Positions 11,122 to 23,652 of a DNA stretch of 64,000 nt are shown here, piece after piece. Position 1 is the stretch's first letter. Every line of letters begins with the position of its first letter. The position numbers and the translations under genes were made by a program. The notes below the pieces were generated by a model. That model saw nothing but the letters and a program-made list of their open reading frames with translations. It searched no databases and was not told where the DNA came from. The DNA is from Rhypophila decipiens (Eukaryota; Ascomycota; Sordariomycetes; Sordariales; Naviculisporaceae): positions 194,446 to 258,445 of the forward strand of contig MU858075.1 in assembly GCA_033297075.1 (NCBI GenBank), in the 5' to 3' direction.

Positions 11122-11903
11122 AAGAGCTCACTATTGACTGCGAGCTCTGGCGAGATTTTCTTGGCGTGTTGATATCTGTTAGGGAGCGTTGCTTGAGCGT
11201 CTTTGTAGTTGTGTTATTTTGATTATTTGAGTCGTTTTTTTTCTCGTTAATTCTTCAAATAGCTGGAGCTGGCGGATAGGAGGATGATACCATTGTTGGA
11301 AACGAGGTTGTTAATTAATTAATATGACGCGGGCCCGATTATTTTGTTGCAGAGTGATTCATCTTTCAAAATACATCTTTCCAATCCACTACAAGATGAG
11401 CTCCGTCTGGCTTCCAATTACAGCAGGATGCGTACCATGTATCCGTTCCTCTTGCTGATAAAGAACTCTTGCTGTATATGATTTGTGGGTATCACTGGGA
11501 GAAACTCATTACCCCTGAGTCTTGATAAACAGATGTGTAGTTGGTGGGCGAACGGTAAATATCCACGATATGAGAGTAGTGGGGGATCGTGATACAATTA
11601 CAAATGCCAGTACCGGCTTGGGAGGAGTTCATGCACGGGGCAAAATCCTCCGCCAGCCGTTATACCCCGTAATGTGTGTACTGTACCGATACCGGTACCC
11701 CACCACCCCTGAGCTCATTCCACTTGTCAACGGCAACAACTTACACGAGCTCCTGTCGGACTGCGTATTCTTTGCATTGTCTGCCTAGTCTCATCCTCCT
11801 TGAAGAGAGACCCAACCTACTCTACTGCTTCGTCAATTCTACCCAACTTGACCCAACATTACCGTCGTCGTTCGGGCGAGCTCAAGAACGATCTTGCCTC
11901 GTC
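11122..11903. other. Intergenic region upstream of the CCDC97-like gene
   Basis: Contains the 3' side of the membrane-protein gene and the promoter/5' leader of the CCDC97-like gene. An AT-rich tract (TTAATTAATTAATATG) lies near 11310. No gene is supported. Confidence 0.35.
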
Positions 11904-12978
11904 ATGGCTCCACGATTCGACTCGCCCCCAACGAGCAACACGATGCCTGATCGAATCTCATTCTCACAACCACGGCCACGTCCTGCGAAAACCGCCGCCG
12001 AGCTCGCCGATGTCCGCGTCAAGAACCGCAGACGGGCGTATTTAGATCGGACTCCCGGCTATTTCGAGTCTAGCGAGCATGAGTTTGCTGGTCAGTATCG
12101 ATAATCTTTTTGATTCTCTTCCTTTATCCTCTTGCAATTTCTTTGATTCCGGCATCCGTCAACCATCCGCCACTGCCAAACGAGCCTTTTCTATCAATTC
12201 GCCCTACATACCTATGCTATTTGACCGCTCGAGGGATTGTCAAGACAGCAATGATCGAATTGCTGACACAATCTCAATAGACCCTCTTCTCTATCACACA
12301 CTCATCCGTCGGTTCCAGCGACCCGAGGAGATGAGAGCAGAGGCTCAGAACAGAGGGTTTGCTCGTGTCCTGGAAGCATCTCTGCTGCGGGGCGAGGAAC
12401 GTCTTTCGAGATTGGCGGACGAGAACACCACAGGCGCTAGTCCGCCGTCTGACCACGAGAGGGGCGCTTCTGGGAGTTCGGGGCCGCAACCAGGCAACGG
12501 AACCGAGCCACGGTCGACTTCGACGGTCTTGTTCGGCGAGGTACCGGTTTCTGCACCGGACCCTAACACTGCCGGATCCCACCCGGGCCCATCTTCGGAA
12601 ATCCAAGGCAGTGTTTCCACAGCTGCCACTCCTCATACAAGAGATCACCTCAAAGCCTTGACACCAACACCTATCGAGGCGGAGATTCTGGAAGCCCCAT
12701 CGGTCGAAAACAAGGAAGAAGCCTTAGAGATGTGGCAGACGTTTCTGAAAGAGCGCTTCATCCGCGGGGGAGATGAAGATTTCGGGTATGCCACAGTTGA
12801 CGATAACGACGAATTCGACCTGATCGAGCGAATGGACCGGGAAGAGGCATGGTATGACGATGAAGACCCTGAGTGGGCTAGTGACGACGACGATAGTCCT
12901 CACAATGGCGATGGTGGGAACAGACGGGGAAAAGTAGAACGGATGCTTGACGGTGAGACAGGTGTTCAAGATTACTAA
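11904..12978 (+). CDS. CCDC97-like (DUF2052) protein
   Basis: Two exons, 11904-12090 and 12281-12978 (294 aa), joined by a 190-nt intron whose splicing gives FADPLLYHTLIRRFQRPEEMRAE. That segment is the conserved core of the CCDC97/DUF2052 family: residues NRRRAYLDRTPGYFES, then PLLYHTLIRRFQ-PEEM and GFARVLEASLLRGEERLSRL. The C-terminal half contains a region with KERFIRGGDEDFGYATVDDNDEFD and an acidic stretch ending in DDDD, as expected. Human CCDC97 has been found with the SF3b splicing complex, so a nuclear, splicing-associated role is inferred by homology. The middle (residues about 95-190) is Ser/Pro-rich and probably disordered. The start was chosen as the first ATG of the open frame leading into the conserved core. 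Confidence 0.82.
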
Positions 12979-15900
12979 TGCCAGGGTATTATCTTACAAA
13001 GCCGTCTGGAGGACAATCAGGCAGCGTCTGTGGCGATCCTAGCCTTGCCCTTGCAGTAACGGTGAGCGGTGATCTGTCGATAGTATCAATGTATGGAAAC
13101 TCGGTGAGTCTGAAACGGCTTGGTCTCTTTTCACTGCCCTATTCCGTTCTGGGTGTCTATGGCTTTGCGCACGGATTATGAGTACATTGACTCCGCTACA
13201 TCGCATGCTTTCTCGCTGACATAGCGGCCGCCGACATAGGTCCAAGTCAGAGACCAGCCGAACTGAACAACGGAAATTACACAACGCTGTTTGGTCCACG
13301 GAGTCAAGTTAGTCCACCCACCGATTTGCTTGTTGGGCTTGACCGACAACCGATGCCTAAGCTCCCCTCCACCAGTACTAGCAGAGAGCAAGGCCCTTAT
13401 CGAACCTCTTACATGATAGCCGGCAGGGAAGCAAAATGGTCCGTTACCAATATTCCAGACCAATGCCAGCATATGCATTTCGCTGCCCGGTCCCTGTCCC
13501 AGGACATATGCGGAAAATGTTAATTCAGCGGTCAACCTTCTAGCCTATGACTCAACAGGTCTTTGGTGGCAAGCACAGGTGACAGGAAACGGATGGAACG
13601 ACGGCGAGCACAATATCAGGAGGTTATTGGACGGGGATATCACGCAGTGGCAAGGCAACTTCGTACTCGAACTCGCACCTATCACCAGTCAAGATCCAGC
13701 AAGTCTACGGATACCGAATTACCCTTCTTGTCCACGAGCCTTGGTCTCGTCATGAATTCTTATTCTGATGCGGGCTTGTGGCATCTTGGACGTATTTGCT
13801 TAGAGCGGTGAGATGGCAGGCCTAGCCTATGAACTATCGACGGCTATATCCACCGAGACATGCTGGCGGGCGAATTTGCACATCGATGTGTCCTCTCCAA
13901 TGGTAATGGGCCGTGCTGGCCTAGGACAGCCCGTCTGCTGCCCAAATCTGCTGGGCACACCTCGCTGGCCTCATCACGGAGACCTCCTTGGGCATCTTTG
14001 GGTTCTCCCCTACGTCCGCCTGGCTGATATGGTGATCTGTCAGGTACTTCTGAGGTACTTCATCCGAAAGTCCCAGTTGACAGGCGGTGAGGCGTCTGGT
14101 GAGCCCAAGGGGGTGTGTCTGGAAAGACGGAATGACGGTCAGTTCTAATGGACCCTCGGGAGCAACACATCGACCAGTTTCCATTCGCGCGGCGCCGATT
14201 TAATGTGTAGAGGGCGGTTGCCTATCATTGTTCCACGGACAGGAATAGTCCAAAGTAGTTTCTCCGTGAAACGAAAGGAAGAGGCGGGTTGCTGGCGCCC
14301 TCACTAATCGCATTTGGTCAAGTTCAGGTATCATGGTACCCAGTGACGATCAAATTTGAGACGACGGCGTATTGTTGATTCCGGGAAAGAGAAATGGTGC
14401 TCAGACGAAAGGTCGTGAGAATATCATTTATCAAAAAGAGGGAAAGTTTGCATATTAGACACGGGATGCCTCCTTGGTTTGTTTTGTCGAACGCAATTGA
14501 GATATCTTTCCATCGGCATCAGTGGTCGTCGTTCTCTGGATTCAGCTGATTGTCACCCCTCGGTTTTCAGCATGCAACCTATCAGATCTGATAAAAGTTG
14601 AGGGTGTAGGGAGCAGCAGACGGGATGCCTCTAATTCACTGCTGATGGACTGATGTGAAAACACTGGAGAGAAAACAGGCGCTTTGAATTGCCCCCTTTC
14701 TTGGATAGGTATTGATTGCCTGTCACCTCAGCGACGTTATTTCAAGGCGGGATATCCCGAATTACTCGACAACCACAAAGGCGGTCATCCCAAGGACGAT
14801 TTTCTTGTTTGTCGACGATCGACATTTCCAGTTTGCCTTACTTTCATGATGAATTTTATCTGATTCAGGGTCCTTTGTCCGAGAAGGTTATCTGATCGAC
14901 ATCCCGACATCAATTTCAACGGCGCCTATGGTGACCGTATTTTGTTGTTGCCACAGGCATGCGTATGCTGGGTGCCTCAGCCTCTCAGGTACAGCTGAGT
15001 ATCAAGCGGCTCGATTGCTTCTTTTCCACATTCGCCCCATCTTTCATTATCGTACATACCTCCTTCTCACTTTGCGCCTCACCCAGATTCCGGGAAAATT
15101 GAGGGAGGAGGCGTTGCTTATTACAATTCTCATGAGTCTGTGGCTTTTTTTGAGCAAAGTTTTTCCATATCACTTCCTTGTTTGACGGCAACTCGCAGTT
15201 CAGTTTGCCATTCGGTTAAGCGTCCTTGCCGACACAGCCTTTGCCTGCCTCGCTTTCCTCGCCTTCGTTGAAAATCTCACGGTGACACGAAAGTCGGTGA
15301 TATAGAAGCAGATCGTTGCATGATGATACCACGGGGACGTGCTGTTACGGAAATATGGTACCGGTATGGTACGAAATCCAGGTCGAGATATTTCTCAACA
15401 ACTGAGGCGACCACCGTCCGCTTAATAAGCGGCTACAATAGGGGTATGTATGTACATTACGTGATAATGAGTAACTGGCAGAAGCAAGTTACCCGTATGA
15501 GCCTCACCCATGTATAAGCGGTGTAAAAAGGGGATATCGCCTTCTCAATGGAATATGCAGAATCTTATATGTAAGTAGCCGAGCTGTGAAAAAACAAATT
15601 TGGGTGACAGCTGCATCTACGCATGTGGCGCATCTATGAGGCGGGAGGGTGCGCCGACGGGAGGCTCGGTGCTTTTTATTCCTTTTTTCTCTTTGAACTT
15701 TTCCTGGCTCTTCCTTTTTATTGGTTGTGATGTTCTTTTCTTTCTTTTCTCTTCTAGAATATATTTTTGCAAAATATCAGATTTCGATGTCGTGAAACAT
15801 CCGGCACTTACCAGTATCTTACAGGACCTGCAGAGTACGTTTTGACTGCACAGTTCCAATAAATATATGTGTATGTAATCAGGGGTTTCCCTTTTCACAC

Positions 15901-17316
15901 CTTTTTTCTATTTGAGTGTTTGGGTGTTTGTTCTTATCTCCTTTTACTCCTTGTTTTTTTGCGAACAGAAAGAAAGGTGCCTTGCGCACGAGGAATCCAG
16001 AAATTCAGGAGTTTGGATAGGAGATTACCCCCGTACAAGGCAGACTTTCCTTCCTGGTACCAACCACTTACTGTACTGTACCATCCAACATACGGGCAAG
16101 TACCAAGAAGCTCTCATGTACTGCGCCTTTTGGTTACAGGGCGTGTAAGTCACGATTTTGGTCTCAATTGGTTGTAATACGCCCTTCTACTTTCAAGTTC
16201 GATGTACCTAGTCCACAGAAAGGAGGTTACCTGTTCTTGTTTAGCACAGCAAGGTCAAGTTGATAATAACGTCAGACTGAGACTATCGCCTGTGACAGGT
16301 CGGAGACGAATGGACGTGATATAGGTAAAGCAAATCGATGTCGTTGCCGTATATGGGAGGTACCTTGGTGTACATAATACCCAAAATGGCAGTCTTTTGG
16401 TATATTTCTTACACTCCCTCTTTCTATTCTATCATCTTCTTTCTCTTACTTCAAGGAAGATTCCGGAACAGGATTTTACTCTTCGGCCCGATCTCGGACA
16501 AGTAGCTTCTCTGGGATGGACGATTACTGCCCTTGGGCTGGGGGAATGACTTGGAAGCTGAGGCGTCCGGAGCGTCCGGAGACTTTTCTTCAGTTCATAA
16601 GAATAAAATTGAGTAAGCAAATACGAGCAGCTGTAAAAGGAGAACTGGACACTTTTTCCAGAAGAGTGTTCGGTCAAGTTTATGTCCCTTGAAGAACAAA
16701 ACGTTCAGTCCCTGGTCCTGGTTGAGCAAAAAAGCCCTTTTTATGCCCGTTGTTAACCGGTGTAGGTGGCCAGGGCAGTGGTATGTGAGCATTTTGAGGC
16801 AATATTGGTCTCTTTGGCGTGGTTCACATGCTCTGCAAATTTGCGAGGTGCCCCTTTTACTTCAGCCATGGGCCGGGGTTTACCGAAACTACTGAAGTCC
16901 CGGACATGTGTCAAGAGTGTTTTGATATGTTTTGGCCTCTGGGTCATTTTGATGGCCAGTTCGACCGGTGTGATTTAAGCTCCTAATTCTGACATTGCAA
17001 GTTGATGAAACTAGTTGGTATATGGACCTCCTTTTCTCCATGGAAAATGGGTCAGAGATGTCGCCAAGCTTTCAGTTTAGAATTGCTGGCAAACATCATT
17101 GACACGACTCCCTTGAAGAAAAGTGGCTTGTCCAGACGAACGAGAGAAGAGCAGAAATGCAAACGCTGATAACTTTTGAACACAGAAATAGCAGGTAGGA
17201 AAAAAACCCAAGCAAAAAGCCAAAGTAAGTGCAATCTATCTAAACAACGCAATAACTCGGAAAAGGCAAAAGACAAAAGGAAACATGAATCGTTTGGAGA
17301 CATCTGGAAAGATCCT
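12979..17316. other. 4.3-kb gene-poor region
   Basis: No reading frame here resembles a known family, and none extends by consistent splicing into a longer protein. Base composition drifts toward A/T between about 14.8 and 16.5 kb, with T-rich runs around 15680-15780 and 15900-15960. No terminal inverted repeats, long direct repeats or transposase/reverse-transcriptase motifs were noticed by eye. Confidence 0.4.
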
Positions 17317-18602
17317 TCAAGAAACACTCTCCTTGAAATACGTCTCCAAGAGCGGCAACGAAGCAGTATGGATTCGTCCAATTTTCATAACACGGAGGTG
17401 GTCCTCCACTGTATATACCCTACCACAATCAAGACGAGCCCAAGGTGAGATTGACTCTTCGCCTGCTTCGATGATTACTGCGATGGGGTCTCTGGTGATG
17501 CCCTCGACCTCGAAGGGCTTGGAAGGTTCAACATTCGAGTTGTGTAGAACCACGAAATCTTGTCCCCGTCCACGGTCCGCCTTGCGAGGTCCTTTAGGTC
17601 CGATGGTCGTGATATTGAAACATAAAGAGTGATGTAGGCGTTTTCTGACAACGACGAACCATCTATATTTTGCGATGGGCTTTTCTCCGTGATATTTTGG
17701 GCACTCGGTCGTCCACTCTAGATCGGCTTTTCGACCGGGCGGATTGTCCCCTCCAGGTTCGAACCACACAACAGCGAAGATACGGCCGACTTGAAAGAAG
17801 CGCTTGGGCTTGTCTACGATTGTGAAGCCTGTGGAGATGGTAGAGGATGTTAGAGAGGGAAGGATATAACGGAAAAGGTAAAGAGTCAAAGTTTGGGAGC
17901 TTACTATCATCCAGGGGCTGTTGATACTCTTTGAGAGGCTGCGAAATGGAGTTTTGACGCGAAGAAGACACGCTCTCCGCCTCTGGGTTCCGGCTAACCA
18001 TAACGTATTTTTCCTCTCCGTCCTTCTCCGTGGCCAAGGTAGCAGAGCTTGCGGGGTCGGCCTGCAAGTCGGCGGTTGCCTTCTGGGATGAGTCACCTTC
18101 TCCGTCCTCCGGCTTGGCCTGAGAAAAATCGGCGTTGGATGGGAGAGTCTGATTTCGTGATGGAGTAATCCCACCATTCCTCTGATACTCTCTGTAATGG
18201 AAAGTGATGCCATCTGGAAATAGTCATGATTTGTTAGTATACATGGGTAGTGAAGACGAAGAAGAAGAAGAAGAAATAATAAGAACACTGGAAGAACACA
18301 CCTATTTTATGCGTGTAGTCTTTGGCTTCTGCGTCCCACTTCCACTGATATCCATATTCTTTCTTCGGTGGTGGATGAATCTGGGGCCCCGAAACCCCAC
18401 GGCTGTGCTTCTTTGCTGTCCCTCCTTCCTCGACCTCCTCATGTTGTTTCTCTGAAGAAGATTCTCGGACTTCATTCTCAGGGACCCCGGACGAAGCATC
18501 GGTTTTCGAGTTCATATCCGGGCCTGATCCTTCATCTTCGAATAACGTATCATGGGCCTTTCCCCCAATCTCTCGGATGGGGATAACGTCTGTTGTAGTC
18601 AT
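17317..18602 (-). CDS. DUF6590-domain protein
   Basis: Three exons on the minus strand: 18302-18602, 17905-18213 and 17317-17828 (373 aa). The first 200 residues are acidic and Ser-rich, with one aromatic patch (KKEYGYQWKWDAEAKDYTHKI, then TFHYREYQ). The C-terminal domain (about 206-365) matches the fungal DUF6590 pattern: KRFFQVGRIFAVVWFEPGG, a basic RWFVVVRKRLHHSLCFNITT segment with a conserved central Cys, then HNSNVEP, a proline-rich SPWARLDCGRVYTVEDHLRVMKIGRI end. DUF6590 is widespread in ascomycetes with no established function. Splice phases (1 and 1) are consistent. The GAA-rich run at about 18254-18276 lies inside intron 1. Confidence 0.83.
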
Positions 18603-21600
18603 TGTTCAAGAAATCCCGGAGGACATTTAATTTTGAGTGTGAGAGAGTCGATGGGGCTGTTGGTAGTTGCCTGGCTCAAGGCAGAGAGGAGCCTGTTGAA
18701 AGTGCGTGGAATACCCAACCTCCCCCTATCGCGTAGAGAATGCTGTAAACATGACGGTGTTATGTAAAGAAGGCTGGGAGCTCGGCTCCTAGACGATGAA
18801 AATATAGGTCTTCCTATATACCAGCCAGGAGATGAAGCCCACCCTTGCTTCGTTGCAAACTGGCATCAAATCTGACTTTCTGCCTGAGTTTCGACAGGTC
18901 ACAAAGTACGAATAACAAGAAGGTATGAAGAAGATAACTGTGTTGGCCTGGGGAAGTGAACACAAACCATGAAGAGAACGTGTCGTCGCCTATTTGTACC
19001 CAAAGTATTGCCACGGCAGAGCAACTTGGCCCGAAGGAGGGCCATGGCGCTCATCCATCGGACCTGGTGCAGAAGCAACGAAGATTATCATAGACTTGTC
19101 CTCAAGGAACACTCGAAACTTGGGTAGTACTTCACCGGGAGGATTCTATCTGGGCGGGAGGGTGTGTGCTCATGTCAACGGGGGTTGCCCAGCCGGGCGC
19201 GGGATGGATGGCAGTCGTGCCATCAAGGCTGAGGTACATCAGCACCTGTCTGCGCAGTATATGTACATGTACATACTCCTTACTTTTTGTGTAATGCCCC
19301 TCCGTACCACTCGCTTTGCAATATAGTATTCAGACAGACGATGAATAATTGGGCATCGATTTGCCGCCAATCCGGCCTTCTCAAGTTAGGATCGCCGGCA
19401 AAGCCGGTTATAATCAGGAGCTCTCAAGCTGCACACATTCACAGTTCATGGATGGAGAGCCGGCGGTTTTAGGGGGTGGGTTGCGCTGCGCAAGCCGAAA
19501 ATTCAGATGTCCACAATAGGTCAAACCAAAGCGATGGCGGTGTTTTGAATGGGTGACCATAGCCATTATTTACTCCAATAGAATGGCAAGGCCTAGTCCG
19601 AATTAGGAAATTGGAAAAGTTCACATCCCTTCCCCAGTCTGCATTCTCCAGTGAACCGGTACGCCAGACAGTACGGAGTACTCGGAACTGTGTATCAATA
19701 CTGTAACCGCTGCGCCTGACGGATTTTTCAAGGTAACGCTATAACCCACCCACAGAGCCGCTCCAGTCTCGAGCTCTCGAGCAACACCAGAACGGGCAGC
19801 GAGATTCTTTTTTTGTCACACAACAACAACAACAACAACAACAACTGATGGGTTCGGTTTCTTGCCAAATTTCTCCCAGGTCCATGGATCTGGGTTAGCA
19901 AAGTCTCCGACATTTAGTCTGTTGTCGGCTCGTCGACAGTCAAACAGAGTCGAACATACGTACTCGATTTCCGCTCTGAACACTTACTAGCCCAGTTCGG
20001 CGTCCATCCTTGTGATAACTTCACTTCTCCGCAAGCCACGGGATCCTGACCTTGCACTATCACACGCAGGAGCTCATGCATCCGGGCAGCGTTTTTGACA
20101 CCTCACTGCTTCCCAATCATAACAGCCTGCATCTGATATCATTCTCGAAAATTTTCCCTTTTCCGCTCGATTCCGGGAAAGGCGAATGACTCCTTCCAAT
20201 AGATTTGATTCCTGTTTTCGTTTGCACAACGTCATCCTACCTCTATATTTTCCGTTCTGCCATCAACGGTTCTCGATAATCTCGTGTCCTCTTTCTCCTT
20301 CGGTCACTTCCCGTTGCCTTGCTCCGATTTAACGGATAAAGGCATTTTCAACCCGAAAAACTGCACTTGTGAGTTGGCAAAGCCCCTCTTTCTTTTCCCA
20401 CCCTCTAAATCTGCACATACAGATTCTCAGAAGATGTTTTTGTGGCATTTCAGGCACTAATCACTTGCCGATGTTATAGATCATGGTACCATTGGAGAAC
20501 TATGGAAAGTTCATGTCGCTAGTCACATGGTTCTGCAGGTTAAGGTGGCCTTGCAAGTGGTGAATTTCCTGCAATACGAGGTCAAAGCTGGGCCTGAGGT
20601 CTGGTCCGGATGCTCTCTGTTTTGCAGCCGGCGCCACTAGATACAAACAAGGGCACCGAAGTGGACAACTCTATCCCTATCTTGCAGCAAACAGAGAAGA
20701 AGATCAAATGAGCGACGGCTTCAAGCACTTCCCCGGTGCTCCGAATACGGCCATTGGTACATATTTCGAAGCCGACCTGGATTCTCTGCTTCGGGTTGCC
20801 GCTCAACGAGAACGGGCTTCACCGAGTCAGGACTCAGCACGCAGCCGGCGCCAGCCTAATAGGTCGTTTCAGAGTCGCGTGGGAAGCATGCAGATCAGGT
20901 ACACGTCAGACTGCAGAATTCTGTGACATCCGTGATGTTCAACAGACCCCCTTGTCCACGGCACAGCACAGCGAACCTCCATCTTTATCCGAGGCTTTCA
21001 TCGGATAATTCACCGGTCAAACATTATCTTGGTACAGAAGCGGAAGCAAAGACGACCCGAGAGATGTTGGCGCATTGAAGATTGAAAACAATACAGACCA
21101 TCGATCGCGTGGGGCTATCTTTCGTTGTTGTCCTGAGGTTTTGGCCGCTCCTTGTTTAATCAACGAACACATACCTGTAGGAGCGTAAACAAAGGTCACT
21201 GTGTAAACCTACATCCGGGTTGACCAGATCTGGTCAAGAGTTTCCGAAAGCTCCTTGGGATCTAACTTTGTGGAACGAAGGGTTCTCGGAGGGCCAATCT
21301 ACAACCAAAAGATCCTCGGACCCTCGGGAACCACAACCAGGAGATAATGGCGTTCGTAGGAAAGACGAGCCTCTGAGATGGACTCCAGATATCAGACTTT
21401 TAACGGGCCGGCTTAAATCTTTAAGGTGTGAGAACTGACAAAAACAAGGGCATATGACCACCGTAACCTCTCTGCCCGGGATCCTCACTTTTGTCACACG
21501 CCAGCGGTTACAGTACCATGTAGTATGGATATGAACGATACCAGAGTCCAAAGGACATCCTCGTGGTCTCTCCTTTGAAATCAAATCCCGATGCCGTAGA

Positions 21601-22234
21601 TCTTTCCACCAAATTATGCAACAGCGACCAGGCAAATTCAAAGGAAGGAGCCATTTATTCACTGCCACGATTCAGACCTTCCCACGAGGTCGGCCGGGTC
21701 TCAGTATGACCTCTCGAAAGGAAGGATCTCCTACCCGCTCTTGCTTCCGGAAACTTCGGATGTGAACCATTGATTGAATGAGTACCATAGACTGATGAAC
21801 CCACATAGACCTCGATGCTGCTTTCCCCAAACCTCAGCTGGCCACTCAAGCCTCAATATTGAAAGGTTAGAGTCAATCAACTGCCAAGAACACATCTTGC
21901 CAAATCCCAGCTGCCCCTATGGAAAACTGTTTTAACTTCATCTCATCCAAAGATGAAAAACTTGAAAGATGGAAGCCTACCAGGCCGGAATCACATACCT
22001 CGCCAACATCCATATGAAGCTCTGGACGTGTACGCGTACGCCTCTGTACCTCCTCGGGGTCTACGTATACCCTCCCATATAAGCACACGTACCCAACACA
22101 GCCTGGTTGTTCTTTTCTATTCTCAGCTGTCCCGAACGAGGAAACCCATATCTTCCGCATCGACTTGAGCTGGGAGTCAAAGCCACATGCCGTTGTAAGA
22201 TTCAATCGAAGTTACCAGTGAGTGCTTACTAATC
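18603..22234. other. 3.6-kb gene-poor region
   Basis: The proximal part is the promoter side of the DUF6590 gene. A (CAA)8 microsatellite lies at 19821-19845. Open frames here are short, cross no recognisable family and lack coherent splice extensions. An ATG-less open stretch from about 20570 to 20925 (+) encodes about 118 residues that I cannot place; it may be another gene remnant. Confidence 0.35.
19821..19845. repeat. (CAA)n microsatellite
   Basis: Eight uninterrupted CAA units in non-coding sequence, preceded by a T-rich run on the plus strand. Confidence 0.9.
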
Positions 22235-22249
22235 TATAGGATGCAAAGG

Positions 22250-22405
22250 GGCGTGTATTCCTGCAAACAAAGCCATGCGTGGCTGCCCTGAGACGATCCA
22301 TTTAATCATTCGGCCATTGGGCGAGCTTGAATGGTTGACAAAGCGGGCAATACTGCCGGTCGTGGCATCGAGAATCATGTTCTGGTCAAAGGACATGAGG
22401 TAATG
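22250..22405 (-). pseudogene. Fragment of an Ash1-type SET-domain histone methyltransferase
   Basis: Read on the minus strand, about 50 codons encode YLMSFDQNMILDATTGSI, then ARFVNHS, then RMIKWIVSGQPRMALFAG. This is the core of the SET domain of fungal Ash1-like H3K36 methyltransferases. The expected NHSCSPNC is NHSSSPNG here, so both cysteines that belong to the SET/post-SET zinc region are lost. Similarity stops abruptly after LFAG and before YLMSF, with no rest of the enzyme on either side and no stop codon inside. It is therefore a truncated copy, not a working gene. It lies about 280 nt from another gene fragment in the same orientation. Confidence 0.8.
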
Positions 22406-22683
22406 GCATTTCATCTACCTATCGAGCAAGGACCATAAATGTTATCTGGGAACTATCTATCTACCCTCCCTCCCTTGGAACTTAGGGCATCCAAGGAAAA
22501 CACATGTTTCTACACGCGATTGACGTGGCACGAGGGACCGGGGATCACACAGCTAGACATCACCGTCGTCGTCAGCCCCGTCTGTCTGACACAAGAGACG
22601 TGGGACGACGCCAGGGTTTCAATGATCTTCTCCTAATGTGACTATCTGGCTCCGGTGACATAAGTAGATGGAGCATGGCTCTC

Positions 22684-22915
22684 TTGACTTGCTTGTACGC
22701 GGGACGGGTGGTTGGGTTTGTGGACAACGACACCGTACTTGCTAGGCTCCTCGACCTTTGTAACGACAATGGTACCCTCGTCGCCGTGCGCCTTATGGAA
22801 CTCAGCGAGTTGTTTAAACGGGTATTCGCAGGTGACATCCGCATTCAAGACGAAGAAAGGCGTGTTATCCTTGGCCAAGACCTTCTCGGCCAACTTCAGG
22901 GGACCAGCCCCGGCC
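22684..22915 (-). pseudogene. Fragment of GDP-mannose pyrophosphorylase (mannose-1-phosphate guanylyltransferase)
   Basis: About 75 codons on the minus strand read [20 protein letters not shown], then [19 protein letters not shown], then [20 protein letters not shown], ending KPNHPSR. This is an internal block of the very conserved eukaryotic Psa1/Mpg1 enzyme that makes GDP-mannose for glycosylation. The block is intact, without stops or frameshifts. The N-terminal GGFGTRLRPLT nucleotide-binding motif and the DRFVEKP continuation are both missing: the frame diverges right after HPSR. It is too short to be an enzyme and is best read as a partial duplication of a gene located elsewhere. Confidence 0.85.
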
Positions 22916-23652
22916 AAGAGAGGCAATGTTTACAACACCACAGACATACGAGGAAAGAAGAACGATAACGACCAATTGACCGAGAGCAGCGACCCGAGTT
23001 GGAATTTGGCATCTCCGCCCCCATGTACCTATCAACTTCCCCAAGTATGTGGAACTAGCTACCCAGGTATTTGATAGAAGCTCCCCAGCCCAACCCGTTC
23101 TAGTTTCGCTCCTTTCCGGCCTTCATGATCACCATCCTGAACGCCGATATCAACTGCGAATAAGGTTCTAGCACTGTCCATGACTGATTTGCCGGTACAT
23201 TTCCACATTTTGTTATGGTCAGTAGAGAGGGAGCACTTCCTGTACTCGTTATACAAGTAAGCAGGCATCCCGAAGAGGCGTACAAGGTAGGAGATGTGTA
23301 GTACATGTATCATGCTTCATTAACTGCCATTGGTATCCTTGGTATCCGTACAACATTAAAACCCTTCTGTCAAACCATCTACATTACCCAACGCCCAACG
23401 GACTATCAAAAATAGTCAGTATGAAGCGACTCCAGACATCCTTAAACTCAGCCAATACCATAGCCAACATGAAGCTACTCTAGACATCATCCAAACAAAT
23501 CCTAACACCAAGTACCGTGGGTATCATGAGATAAACCAAGAACCCGACTCCAGTTCTAGGGACCGTTGAACACATTCGATTACCAACCCCTCCTTTAACC
23601 AGATCGAACCGCACTTCCAAATCAAGTTACACAGAATGAACATCGCCAATGC
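22916..23652. other. Intergenic region downstream of the HerA-like gene
   Basis: No gene is supported. An open frame at 23059-23313 (-) was examined and shows no recognised family. Two imperfect copies of a phrase of the type AGCCAATACCATAGCCAACATGAAG / AGTATGAAGCGACTCCAGACATC occur around 23415-23490, suggesting a small local duplication. Confidence 0.35.

Noticed and set aside
12979..17316. RIP-degraded transposon
   Set aside because: A/T content rises only moderately and no transposase, reverse transcriptase or terminal repeats could be read; a RIP-index calculation would decide.
17750..17775. GGTTCGAACC as a tRNA T-loop
   Set aside because: It lies in the DUF6590 coding exon and no cloverleaf can be formed around it; similar words at 48264 and 54353 also lack tRNA context.
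20570..20925. ATG-less open stretch as a gene
   Set aside because: About 118 codons without an ATG near the start and no family resemblance; might be a remnant but not supportable.
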